Part shown: positions 17,201 to 25,612 of the stretch, in pieces
How positions within the stretch are numbered: position 1 is the first letter of the stretch
Layout: the number at the start of each line of letters is the position of its first letter
Origin: Thermomonas sp.
Lineage (GTDB): Bacteria > Pseudomonadota > Gammaproteobacteria > Xanthomonadales > Xanthomonadaceae
DNA length: 64,000 bases
Direction: 5' to 3'
Assembly: GCF_029945965.1 (NCBI RefSeq)
Contig: NZ_JAQSDO010000020.1
Location: 435,446 to 499,445 of the forward strand
Made by a program: the position numbers and the translations under genes
Notes under the pieces: model-generated
Told to the model about the DNA's origin: nothing
What the model saw: only the letters and a program-made list of their open reading frames with translations
Databases searched by the model: none

Positions 17201-18112
17201 TCAGGCCAGCAGCGCCTCGACATGGGCCACGCTGGATTCGGCCAACGCGGTCAAGTCATAGCCACCTTCAAGGGTGGACACGACCCGCCCGCCGCAATGG
17301 CGCTGGGCCAGTGCGACCAGTTCGGCGGTGATCCATGCGAAATCCGCGGCATCGAGCTGTAATTGCGCCAGTGGATCCAGCCGGTGCGCATCGAACCCCG
17401 CCGAAATCATCAGCAATTGCGGCTTGAACGCATTCACCGCAGGCAACAGGCGTTGCAACCATGCCGTGCGGAATTGGGCGCTGCCGGCACCCGGTGGCAA
17501 CGTTGCATTGACGATGTTGCCTTCACCTGTCTCTTCGGGACTGCCGGTGCCGGGATACAGAGGGCTTTGGTGCGAGCCTGCGAACAGCACGCGCCGGTCG
17601 TGTTCGAAGATGGCTTGGGTGCCATTGCCGTGATGGACATCGAAATCGACGATGGCCACGCGCTCCAGCCCATGCGCGGTGAGCGCGTGCAGGGCACCGA
17701 CCGCGATGTTGTTGAACAGGCAGAAGCCCATCGCCACGTCGGCGGTGGCGTGATGTCCGGGTGGCCGCACCGCGCAGAACGCGCGCGTGGTCTGTCTACC
17801 GAGCACGGCGTCCACGGCGGCGACCACGGCGCCGGCAGCGCGCAGGGCGGCTTCAGCGGACGCTGGGGACAGCACCGTGTCGGGATCAAGGAGCATGCGC
17901 TCGCCAGGCCGGGTTTCCAGCACTTGTTCGAGCAAGCCCGGCGTATGCGCGCGCAGCAACTGGCCACGGCTGGCACGTGGTGCTTCATGCCAATCCAGTT
18001 GCGGGAACGCCGTGTGCAGCGCATTGGTCACCGCCAACAGGCGCTCGGGGCGCTCGGCATGGGCGGACCCGGTATCGTGGGCCAGGCAGGCCGGATGCGA
18101 ATAAATGCGCAT
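17201..18112 (-). CDS. Histone deacetylase family (class II-like) hydrolase
   Basis: 303-residue zinc amidohydrolase of the HDAC/acetoin-utilisation/acetylpolyamine family. The active-site blocks are intact: RPPGHHATADVAMGFCLFNN with the His-His pair, IVDFDVHHGNGTQAIF with the zinc-binding Asp and His, and ISAGFDAHRLDPLAQL with the second Asp. The C-terminal STLEGGYDLTALA holds the loop that precedes the catalytic Tyr in the family. Bacterial members act on acetylpolyamines or acetyl-lysine; the substrate here is not determinable. It lies 13 bases downstream of the cobalamin adenosyltransferase gene and may share its transcript. Confidence 0.92.
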   Translation of the reverse strand: MRIYSHPACLAHDTGSAHAERPERLLAVTNALHTAFPQLDWHEAPRASRGQLLRAHTPGLLEQVLETRPGERMLLDPDTVLSPASAEAALRAAGAVVAAVDAVLGRQTTRAFCAVRPPGHHATADVAMGFCLFNNIAVGALHALTAHGLERVAIVDFDVHHGNGTQAIFEHDRRVLFAGSHQSPLYPGTGSPEETGEGNIVNATLPPGAGSAQFRTAWLQRLLPAVNAFKPQLLMISAGFDAHRLDPLAQLQLDAADFAWITAELVALAQRHCGGRVVSTLEGGYDLTALAESSVAHVEALLA

Positions 18113-18125
18113 CAGCTACAGCTGC

Positions 18126-18683
18126 TCAGGCTTTACGACGGACGTGGTCCCACACTACTTCGCCATAGCCGTTGCTGCGTGCCAGCACCCGCGCCAGCAC
18201 GAATAGCAGGTCGGACAACCGGTTCAGGTAGTGCATCGCTTGCGGACGAACGGATTCCTGCCGCGACAGGCTCACCGTCTCGCGTTCGGCACGACGCACC
18301 ACGGTGCGAGCCAGGTGACAACGTGCCGCCGCCTCGCCACCGCCGGGCAGGATGAATTCTTTCAGCGCGGGCAGGTCGTCGTTGTAGTGATCCAGGTGCG
18401 TTTCCAGCGCCTCTATGTCGGCATCGAAAATCGCCGCATGGCCGGGGATGCACAGTTCCCCGCCGAGATCGAACAGCTGGTGCTGGACGTGCAATAGCAG
18501 ATCGCGGATATCGTCCAGCATCTCATCGCTGGCGAGCATCAGGCCGATACAGGAATTGGCTTCGTCCACGGTGCCGTAGGCATTGACCCGCAGCGAGTCC
18601 TTGGCGACACGCGAACCATCGCCAAGGCCCGTCGTACCGTCATCGCCGGTGCGGGTGTAGATCTTTGACAGGCGGTTGCCCAT
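18126..18683 (-). CDS. Cob(I)alamin adenosyltransferase, PduO type
   Basis: 185-residue trimeric enzyme that transfers the adenosyl group of ATP to cob(I)alamin, making coenzyme B12. The N-terminal KIYTRTGDDGTTGLGDG loop binds ATP; VNAYGTVDEANSCIG, LQHQLFDLGGELCIPG and ARTVVRRAERETV are the conserved helices of the PduO/ATR fold. It lies nine bases after a small membrane protein gene, and no corrin synthesis genes are nearby, which suggests salvage of imported cobalamin. Confidence 0.93.
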   Translation of the reverse strand: MGNRLSKIYTRTGDDGTTGLGDGSRVAKDSLRVNAYGTVDEANSCIGLMLASDEMLDDIRDLLLHVQHQLFDLGGELCIPGHAAIFDADIEALETHLDHYNDDLPALKEFILPGGGEAAARCHLARTVVRRAERETVSLSRQESVRPQAMHYLNRLSDLLFVLARVLARSNGYGEVVWDHVRRKA

Positions 18684-18692
18684 CGCCGCGGC

Positions 18693-19277
18693 CTACGCGG
18701 TCTGCGCGCGCAGCGTCGGAATGCGGCTGCGTAGCAGTTCGAAGCCGCCGAACAGCAGCGCGGCGTAGAACAGCGTGCCCAGCACCGTCCACTGGAAGAA
18801 CGGAACCCCTGCCAGGTAGGCGGCGGTAAGGCCAGCAATGGTCTTCGGGTAAGCCGGATCGGACATCCAGGCGCCGAAGTTGGTGACCACGAAGAACAGC
18901 AGCGAGCCCGCCAGCGAGTACGAGAGCACACGGCTTGCGCCGACCTTGCCGCGCAGGCCGAAGCCAAGCAGGGTGGACAGTGCGATGCAGGCATAGACCA
19001 GCAGGTAGCCAGCGCTGGTGAAGTACTCGATATACATGCCGCCGCGTAGCAGGCCCAGCACCATGTCGGACAGGAACATCGCGACCAGCGGCACCAACAG
19101 CGCCCAATGGCGCTTGGCGAAATAGGCACCACCGAACAGCGCCACCGCTTCTATCGGCGAGAAATTTGGCGGATGCGGCAGCACCCGGCTCAACGCGGCG
19201 ATGAAAATCAACACTGCCAGGGTCAGTGGGCCGGAAGCGGGCAGCGTCGTACTTGCTGAAAGCAGGGGGCGATTCAT
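18693..19277 (-). CDS. DUF6580-like small membrane protein, possible vitamin-transporter S-component relative
   Basis: 194-residue integral membrane protein with five to six hydrophobic segments, beginning LAVLIFIAALSRVLPHPPNFSPIEAVALFGG. I recognise the DUF6580-type pattern (N-terminal R-hP.PNF.P..A..LF.G, then FLSDMVLGL). Size, helix number and the polar residues in the first helices recall S-components of ECF vitamin transporters. Being nine bases upstream of the cobalamin adenosyltransferase, it could take part in corrinoid uptake; this is inference from neighbourhood only. No cobalamin riboswitch is seen in the 44 bases between it and divergent ubiH. Confidence 0.75.
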   Translation of the reverse strand: MNRPLLSASTTLPASGPLTLAVLIFIAALSRVLPHPPNFSPIEAVALFGGAYFAKRHWALLVPLVAMFLSDMVLGLLRGGMYIEYFTSAGYLLVYACIALSTLLGFGLRGKVGASRVLSYSLAGSLLFFVVTNFGAWMSDPAYPKTIAGLTAAYLAGVPFFQWTVLGTLFYAALLFGGFELLRSRIPTLRAQTA

Positions 19278-19321
19278 ATGCGTGTTCGATCAGGCGACAG
19301 CGGAGCCGTTAGCATAGCGCA

Positions 19322-20557
19322 ATGCCCATCAGCGACTCCCTCCCTCCACGCCGCCACGATGTCCTGATTGTCGGGGGCGGATTGGTTGGTGCCAGCTTGG
19401 CGATCGCACTGGATGGGCTGGGTTTGGATGTCGGCATGCTCGAGGCCAGCCCGGCCGGCGCGCTGCCGGCGGTGTTCGACGAGCGCAACCTCAGTTTCGC
19501 CGAGGCCACCGTCAACGCGTTGACGGCATTGGGCGTCATGCCGCTGCTGCGCAATCCGACTGGCCGCATCCAGCGCATCCATGTCAGCCGCGTCGGGGAT
19601 TTCGGGCGTATCAAGCTGGATGCGAGCGAGCATCGGCGCGAGGAATTCGGTCGAGTGGTGGTGGCGCGTGATTTCGGCGAGGCACTCGAAACCCGCTTGC
19701 TTCAACTCACGTCACTGACCCGCTATCGCCCGGCGCGCTTCATTGCAGTGGAGCCGATGCGTGACGGGTGCCGCGCAATCCATATCGCAGGCGATGACGG
19801 CGAACAAACCTTGCACGCGCGCCTGTTGGTCGCTGCCGATGGCGCCCGCAGCACGGTGCGTGCCGCACTTGGCATTGACGCTGACGAGCACGACTACGGC
19901 CAGACCCTGTTCGTCACCCGCCTGCGCAGCCAGCGCCCGCCCGATGGCACTGCCTACGAACGGTTGACCGCGAACGGTCCGACCGCGCTGTTGCCGCGCG
20001 GCGATGGCTATTACGGGCTGGTGCATGGCGTGGCACGCGCCGAGGCACATGCAGTAGCAGCGCTGGACGAAGCCAGTTTCCTGGCACGTGTGCAATCGAT
20101 CTTCGGCTGGCGCGCCGGACGATTCCTCAGCTGCGGTCAGCGCAGCGCGTATCCGATCATCGGCTGCGTGGCGCAGCAACTCACCACGCCGCGTGCGGTG
20201 CTGGTCGGCAATGCGGCGCAGTCGCTGCATCCGGTCGGCGCACAGGGTTTCAACCTCGGTTTGCGCGACGCATTGACGCTGGCCGAATGCATCGCAGCGC
20301 ATATCGATGATCCGGGCGCGGATGCGCTGTTGTTGCAGTACGCGCAACGGCGCCAGCAGGACCGCGAACGGACGCTGGCATTTTCCGATGGGCTAGCCCG
20401 TTTGAGCGCGAACGATGCGTCGCTGCTGCGTCCGCTGCGTAGCGCCGGAATGGTGATGGGCGATTCGCAGGCTTGGCTGCAAGGCTGGCTGGTCGGCGGC
20501 GCGATGGGCTATCGCGGCGATGTGCCCAGCTTGTGCCGACGGGCAGCCAGCGCATGA
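19322..20557 (+). CDS. ubiH: 2-octaprenyl-6-methoxyphenol hydroxylase (ubiquinone synthesis)
   Basis: FAD monooxygenase (411 residues) of the UbiH/Coq6 family that hydroxylates the ubiquinone ring. The FAD fold begins VLIVGGGLVGASLAIAL; the second FAD motif is VLVGNAAQSLHPVGAQGFNLGLRDA and the mid-chain DG motif (LLVAADGARSTVR) is present. The assignment as UbiH rather than UbiI rests on the GNAAQ.LHP.AGQG-type block and gene order, and is less certain than the family. Its TGA overlaps the ATG of a second hydroxylase (ATGA), so the two are translationally coupled. Confidence 0.88.
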   Translation: MPISDSLPPRRHDVLIVGGGLVGASLAIALDGLGLDVGMLEASPAGALPAVFDERNLSFAEATVNALTALGVMPLLRNPTGRIQRIHVSRVGDFGRIKLDASEHRREEFGRVVVARDFGEALETRLLQLTSLTRYRPARFIAVEPMRDGCRAIHIAGDDGEQTLHARLLVAADGARSTVRAALGIDADEHDYGQTLFVTRLRSQRPPDGTAYERLTANGPTALLPRGDGYYGLVHGVARAEAHAVAALDEASFLARVQSIFGWRAGRFLSCGQRSAYPIIGCVAQQLTTPRAVLVGNAAQSLHPVGAQGFNLGLRDALTLAECIAAHIDDPGADALLLQYAQRRQQDRERTLAFSDGLARLSANDASLLRPLRSAGMVMGDSQAWLQGWLVGGAMGYRGDVPSLCRRAASA

Positions 20558-21768
20558 CGAATGGTTCGAGTCGACGCGGTGCGCTGGATGCCGTCGTCGC
20601 CGGTGGTGGCGTGGTCGGTGCGGCCACGGCCTTGATGCTGGCCCGCGAAGGTCTGTCGGTCGCGCTGGTGGAACCACGGCATCCGAATGCTTGGACGCCG
20701 GAGACACGTGACCTGCGTGTCTATGCATTCGCCCCGGACAACGTGCGCCTGCTGGAAGATCTCGGCGTCTGGGCGGCGGTGCGCGACGCGCGCGTGCAGC
20801 CGTATCGGCGCATGCGGGTCTGGGACGCAGCGGGTGGCGATGCGCTGGTGTTCGACGCGGATACGCTCGGCCAGCCGCAATTGGGCTGGATCGTGGAGAA
20901 CGCGTTATTGGTGGATCGCCTGTGGGCGGCATTACCGGCAGCAGGCGTGCGCCTGCATTGCCCGGCGCGGATCGAAGGATTGCAGCAGGACGATGCCGGC
21001 GTGCACCTGCAGCTGGACGATGGGGTGCAGTTACATGCCCGGTTCGCGGTGGCTGCCGATGGTGCGCAGTCGGCGTTGCGCGACCTTGCCGGGATCGGCT
21101 GCACGCGGCATGACTACGCACAGAAAGGCGTCGTCGCTTTCATTGCGCCCGAGCAATCGCACCAGGACACATGTTGGCAGCGCTTCCTGGCAACTGGGCC
21201 GCTGGCCGTGCTGCCGTTCAATGGTGATGGCGATGCCGCACTGCAAGGCCAGATCAGTTCGATCGTGTGGACCTTGCCGGAGGCCGAAGCTGTGCGTTTG
21301 CTTGCGGCGGATGCCAATACATTTGAAACGGAGTTGATGGCCGCGTTCGGCGGCGAACTTGGCGCGATGCGGCTGCTGTCGCCGCGCGCCGGATTCCGGT
21401 TGCAGCGCCAATTGGCCGAGACCTATGTCAGGGATCGGGTGATTCTGATGGGCGATGCCGCGCATGCCGTGCATCCGCTTGCAGGGCAGGGCGTGAACCT
21501 GGGCCTGCGCGATGTCGCCGCATTGCGCGAGATGTTGCGCAACGCTGCGCAACGCCAGGCAAATCCTGCCTCGCCGGCGCGGCTTGCGCGCTGGGCGCGT
21601 ACCCGTCGCAGCGAATCCGTGATTGCCGCGCATGCGTTCGATGCAATCAATCGTGCCTACAGCAACGATGCCCTATGGCCGACGCTGCTGCGTGGCCATG
21701 CACTTGGCATTGCAGGCAAGCTGCCACCGCTGTCGCGCACACTCTGGCGGCATGCTGCCGGGATTTGA
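20554..21768 (+). CDS. FAD-dependent ubiquinone hydroxylase, UbiI/UbiF-like
   Basis: 404-residue paralogue of the upstream protein: an N-terminal dinucleotide fold (AVVAGGGVVGAATALMLAREG), the mid motif FAVAADGAQSALRDLAG and the FAD ribityl motif ILMGDAAHAVHPLAGQGVNLGLRD. It probably performs another ring hydroxylation (C5 or C6) of ubiquinone synthesis; the exact position cannot be told. The ATG at 20554 overlaps the ubiH stop and places the nucleotide fold 15 residues in, as normal for the family; an earlier in-frame start lies inside ubiH. Confidence 0.87.
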   Translation: MTNGSSRRGALDAVVAGGGVVGAATALMLAREGLSVALVEPRHPNAWTPETRDLRVYAFAPDNVRLLEDLGVWAAVRDARVQPYRRMRVWDAAGGDALVFDADTLGQPQLGWIVENALLVDRLWAALPAAGVRLHCPARIEGLQQDDAGVHLQLDDGVQLHARFAVAADGAQSALRDLAGIGCTRHDYAQKGVVAFIAPEQSHQDTCWQRFLATGPLAVLPFNGDGDAALQGQISSIVWTLPEAEAVRLLAADANTFETELMAAFGGELGAMRLLSPRAGFRLQRQLAETYVRDRVILMGDAAHAVHPLAGQGVNLGLRDVAALREMLRNAAQRQANPASPARLARWARTRRSESVIAAHAFDAINRAYSNDALWPTLLRGHALGIAGKLPPLSRTLWRHAAGI

Positions 21769-21795
21769 ATTATCCGTCCTGAAGGGTCGGCTGGA

Positions 21796-22872
21796 TCAGA
21801 TGCGCTTGCTGGTGGCGAACACGGTGATTTCTTCGCGGTCGTGATACAGCTGCTTGGCGCGGATGGTGAGCGGCTTTTCCGCCTGCTGCGCGAACAACTC
21901 CAGGCACAGCTGCGTTTCCTGCCAGCGTTTCTTCATCGGCAGTTTCAGGTTGAAGACCGCGTGTCGGCACCAGCCCTCGCGGAACCAGGTTGCCATGCGT
22001 TCGGCGACGCGGCGTGGTTGCTCAACCATGTCGCAGACCATCCAGTCCAGCGGCTGTGACGGCTGCCAGGTGAAGCCGTCCGCGCGGAGGTGTTCGATGC
22101 GGCCGCTGTCCAGAAGCTGGCCCTGCATCGGACCGTTGTCGATCGCCTGAACGCGCAGGCCCTTGCGCATCAGCACCCAGGTCCAGCCGCCGGGCGCAGC
22201 GCCCAGGTCGGCTGCACGCATGCCATCGTGCGACATCGTGGTGCGCTCGCGTTCGTCCAGCAGCACCAGTAGTGCTTCTTCCAGCTTCAACGCCGAACGC
22301 GACGGCGCATCGGCTTGTGCACGTAAACGTGGAATACCGAGCGGCCATGGCGAGCTGTCTTCCGGTTCGCTACTCGCAAGCATGGCGTGGTCGCCATCCA
22401 GCAGGCAGACATGCAATCGCTGCAGCCGCGGATTGTCTTCCTTGGTCAGCACGCCGGCCTTGCGCAGCGCCGGGCGCAATGCATTGCCCAGGCTGCGCGC
22501 CAGGCCGGACATGGGTTTACCCGCATCGGAATCCGGATGCTCCATGACCAGTTCGCCGAAGCGAATGTCTTCCGGAAGCGCGGCCAGCATCGGCGTGATG
22601 CGATCGCGCGGGTCGAGTCCCTGAAGGTCGGCGAACAGGCGCAGCTTCTGCCGCGCGAAGATCAGCGTCGACCATGGCAATGCACGTGACAACCTATCGG
22701 CGTCGTCGCACACGAACAGCACATGGCCGGTATTGCGTTCGGTGCGTGCGTAACCAGCAAAGCCGGCCAGCGCCGCGCGTTCGGTCAACTCGCCGGCGAG
22801 TTCCGGCTCAAAGCCGGCGCGGCAATAGCAAAGCAAGCCGTTCAAGGCGGGAGCGTCAATAGCGCTGTCCAT
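21796..22872 (-). CDS. rlmM: 23S rRNA C2498 2'-O-methyltransferase
   Basis: 358-residue SAM-dependent enzyme of the RlmM (YgdE) family that methylates the ribose of C2498 in the peptidyl transferase loop. An N-terminal THUMP-like region starts LLCYCRAGFEPELAGEL; the Rossmann-like domain carries AADLGAAPGGWTWVLMRKG and IDNGPM, with catalytic Lys and Asp residues in the DWMVCDMVEQP and FNLKLPMKKRW segments. The ATG at 22872 gives a length near E. coli RlmM (366); an upstream start at 22938 would overlap the neighbouring gene more. The start overlaps the deaminase gene by 17 bases. Confidence 0.93.
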   Translation of the reverse strand: MDSAIDAPALNGLLCYCRAGFEPELAGELTERAALAGFAGYARTERNTGHVLFVCDDADRLSRALPWSTLIFARQKLRLFADLQGLDPRDRITPMLAALPEDIRFGELVMEHPDSDAGKPMSGLARSLGNALRPALRKAGVLTKEDNPRLQRLHVCLLDGDHAMLASSEPEDSSPWPLGIPRLRAQADAPSRSALKLEEALLVLLDERERTTMSHDGMRAADLGAAPGGWTWVLMRKGLRVQAIDNGPMQGQLLDSGRIEHLRADGFTWQPSQPLDWMVCDMVEQPRRVAERMATWFREGWCRHAVFNLKLPMKKRWQETQLCLELFAQQAEKPLTIRAKQLYHDREEITVFATSKRI

Positions 22873-23431
22873 CCTGTTCGCCGTATGTGCGCAATACCGC
22901 GCAGGCGGCATCGCGTTCGATATCGCGCACGACTTCAATCCCGCGCGTGTTCAATTCACCCACCCAATCCTGCGGTAGCGGGCCTTCATCGAATTCGGTC
23001 AACGCCATCACGTCCTCGGCGCGCGCACCAATAAGCAGGCGGTCGATGCCGGCCCAGACGGTCGCGCCGTAGCACTGGCAGCATGGCTGCGAAGAGGTCG
23101 CCAAGGTGACCGGTCCAATCACGTTGTCGTTCTCATCACGGTTCAGGCGCAGGCGCTGCGTGCGGCCTTGGGCAAGCATGTAAGCCATCATTTCCGCATG
23201 TGCGACCGAGCAGGCATGCGGCACTACGCGGTTGACGCCGACCGCGATGATGCGCTGGTCTGGTCCGAACACCACCGCACCAAACGGGCCGCCGGTTTGC
23301 GCCTCTATATTGTGCGCGGACAACGCAATCGCCAGCCCGACCTTGTCGGCATCGCTGGCGTACGCGCGCCCGCTGTCCACGAAGTCGTGAACCCATGCCG
23401 GCAGGGTGAGGTGGACTTGCGCATACAGCAT
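22856..23431 (-). CDS. Nucleoside/guanine deaminase-like cytidine deaminase-fold protein
   Basis: 191-residue zinc deaminase of the CDA fold. The zinc and proton-shuttle motif is VAHAEMMAY (HAE) and the second half is SQPCCQCYGATVWAG (PCxxC). The order and the segment GGPFGAVVFGPD resemble guanine deaminase GuaD of Bacillus and tRNA adenosine deaminase relatives; as TadA is usually shorter, a nucleobase substrate is more likely, without certainty. The ATG at 23431 overlaps the glnS stop by one base (TGATG). The C-terminal end overlaps the start of rlmM. Confidence 0.85.
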   Translation of the reverse strand: MLYAQVHLTLPAWVHDFVDSGRAYASDADKVGLAIALSAHNIEAQTGGPFGAVVFGPDQRIIAVGVNRVVPHACSVAHAEMMAYMLAQGRTQRLRLNRDENDNVIGPVTLATSSQPCCQCYGATVWAGIDRLLIGARAEDVMALTEFDEGPLPQDWVGELNTRGIEVVRDIERDAACAVLRTYGEQDGQRY

Positions 23432-25236
23432 CAGGCTTTGCTCGCCCACGTGTCGCGCAGGGTCACGCTGCGGTTGAAGACAGGTGCTTCCGGCGTGTGG
23501 TCGTAACGGTCGGCGACGAAATACCCGACACGCTCGAACTGGAGCGATTGCTCCGGTGTCGCTGTGGCTGCGGACGGTTCCACGTAGCCGGTGACCACTT
23601 TGCGCGAATCCGGGTTGAGATAGTCGACGTAGGTCTTGCCATCGTCATCGTTGTCGGGATCAGCGACGGTGAACAGGCGGTCATACAAACGGATTTCGGT
23701 GGCGATGGCGTGCGCCGCACTGACCCAATGGATCGTGCCCTTGATCTTGCGGTTGGCGCCCTCCATGCCCGGACGCGATGCGGGATCCAGCGTGCAATGC
23801 ACTTCGATGACGGTGCCATCGGCATCCTTCACCACGGCATCGCAATGGATGATGCCGGCGCCACGCAGGCGCACGTCGCCATCCAGCTTCAGACGCTTGA
23901 AACCCGGAGGTGGGATCTCCGCGAAATCCTCGCGCTCGATCCATAGTTCGCGCGCAAACGGGACCTCGCGCATGCCGAAGCTTTCGTCCTTCGGGTGGTT
24001 GGAGAAGTGCAGGGTTTCGGTGTGCTCGTCGGCAAGATTGGTCAGTATCAGCTTGAGCGGCTCGATCACCCCCATTCGCCGCGGCGCGGCACTGTCCAGG
24101 TCATCACGCAGCGCGCCTTCCAGGATCGAGATATCCAGCAGCGAGTTCTGCTTGCTGATGCCGACCCGGTCCACCATCAGGCGCAATGCACTTGGTGTGT
24201 AGCCGCGGCGGCGAATGCCCTGCAGGGTCGGCATGCGCGGATCGTCCCAGCCATCGACCAGCTTGTCGTTGACCATCGCCAGCAGCTTGCGCTTGCTCAT
24301 CACCAGGAAGTTGAAGTTGAGCCGCGAGAATTCGATCTGTCGCGGTTTGGCGGCTTCGAACGGCAGGCCCTTGTCGGTCAGCGATTTGACCAGTTCGGGT
24401 GAATTGGCGAGGTCGACGCGATCCACGCACCAGTCGTATAGCGGGCGATGGTCCTCGAACTCCAGCGTGCACAGCGAATGGGTGATGCCCTCGACTGCAT
24501 CGCTGAGCGAATGCGCATAGTCGTACATCGGGTAGATCGGCCAGGCGTTGCCGGTGTTCTGGTGCTCGACGTGCTTGATCCTGTAGATCGCCGGGTCGCG
24601 CAGGTTGATGTTGCCGCTGGTCATGTCGATCTTCGCGCGCAGGGTGCGCGTGCCATCGGCGAATTCGCCTGCACGCATTCGCCGGAACAGGTCCAGGTTC
24701 TCCTCGATGCCGCGGTCGCTGAACGGCGAGTTGCGACCCGGTTCGGTCAGGCTGCCGCGATATTCGCGGACTTCATCGGCGCTGAGATCGCAGACGAAGG
24801 CGTCGCCCTGCCGGATGAGTTTCTCCGCGGACAGGTAGAACACCTCGAAATAATCCGAGGCATGGCGCAGGTCGTGCCAGTCGAATCCGAGCCAGCGCAC
24901 GTCGTCCTGGATTGCGCGCACGTACTCGGGGTCTTCCTTGGCCGGGTTGGTGTCGTCCAGGCGAAGGTTGCAGTCGCCACCGAACTCGGCAGCAATCCCG
25001 AAGTCCAGGCAGATCGCCTTGGCATGGCCGATGTGCAGGTAGCCATTGGGTTCCGGCGGGAAGCGCGTGCGAATCGCTACATGCCGGCCGCTGGCAAGGT
25101 CGTCGCGGACGATCTGGCGGATGAAGTCTTTTTTCTCCGATGCCAAGGCATCGGAAGCCTGCTTCTCGGATGCCTTGAGGTCGGCAGGGATGCGGGGAGT
25201 GCCATCAACGGCGGGATTTGGACTGGATACGGACAC
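23431..25236 (-). CDS. glnS: Glutaminyl-tRNA synthetase
   Basis: Class I synthetase (601 residues; E. coli about 554) charging tRNA-Gln. The nucleotide-binding HIGH motif sits in RFPPEPNGYLHIGHAKAI, the KMSKS equivalent is VMSKRKL, and acceptor-binding and anticodon-binding beta-barrel regions follow (RELWIEREDF, VNRSVTLRDTWA-like end). An extra 40-residue Ser/Ala/Lys-rich N-terminal extension comes before the family core. Presence of GlnRS means tRNA-Gln is charged directly; the cognate tRNA gene is in this window at 59471. Confidence 0.97.
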   Translation of the reverse strand: MSVSSPNPAVDGTPRIPADLKASEKQASDALASEKKDFIRQIVRDDLASGRHVAIRTRFPPEPNGYLHIGHAKAICLDFGIAAEFGGDCNLRLDDTNPAKEDPEYVRAIQDDVRWLGFDWHDLRHASDYFEVFYLSAEKLIRQGDAFVCDLSADEVREYRGSLTEPGRNSPFSDRGIEENLDLFRRMRAGEFADGTRTLRAKIDMTSGNINLRDPAIYRIKHVEHQNTGNAWPIYPMYDYAHSLSDAVEGITHSLCTLEFEDHRPLYDWCVDRVDLANSPELVKSLTDKGLPFEAAKPRQIEFSRLNFNFLVMSKRKLLAMVNDKLVDGWDDPRMPTLQGIRRRGYTPSALRLMVDRVGISKQNSLLDISILEGALRDDLDSAAPRRMGVIEPLKLILTNLADEHTETLHFSNHPKDESFGMREVPFARELWIEREDFAEIPPPGFKRLKLDGDVRLRGAGIIHCDAVVKDADGTVIEVHCTLDPASRPGMEGANRKIKGTIHWVSAAHAIATEIRLYDRLFTVADPDNDDDGKTYVDYLNPDSRKVVTGYVEPSAATATPEQSLQFERVGYFVADRYDHTPEAPVFNRSVTLRDTWASKA

Positions 25237-25345
25237 GTGGGCAGCGCTTTTTGGGCAGGATGCAGTGTAGCGGAGGCCCTACGGGTCATGTTTTTGTAAT
25301 GGTTGGCACGGTTCCTGCTTGATCTAACTGCCGGGGGAGAATTCC

Positions 25346-25612
25346 ATGCGAATCGTGTACGACGCTGCCAATCTGATCGATGCCCACCTGGTGCGCCATG
25401 CCCTGGAGCAGGCGGGCATACCGGCGTTTGTCCGCGGTGAGGCGCTGGTTGGCGGCATTGGTGAGCTTCCACCGATCGGACTGGTTTCCGTCGCGGTGCC
25501 GGACAGTGCCTGGGAACAGGCGCGGGATGTCATCGACGAGCTTGGTTTCGGGTCGAAGGCCGCCGGGCAGGATGATGCGATCGAAGGACAGGGCGGGGAA
25601 TGTCCGGCCTGA
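25346..25612 (+). CDS. DUF2007 domain protein
   Basis: 88-residue soluble protein of the DUF2007 (putative signal transducing) family: an alpha-beta fold starting MRIVYDAANLIDAHLVRHALEQAGIP, then GIPAF.RGE.L.GG.GELP and an AVPDSAWEQARDVI helix. This ferredoxin-like fold recalls PII-type regulators, but no ligand is known. A strong ribosome-binding site (GGGGGAG) precedes the ATG. Its end overlaps the start of the membrane diguanylate cyclase gene by 13 bases, suggesting a shared function or at least coupled translation. Confidence 0.85.
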   Translation: MRIVYDAANLIDAHLVRHALEQAGIPAFVRGEALVGGIGELPPIGLVSVAVPDSAWEQARDVIDELGFGSKAAGQDDAIEGQGGECPA

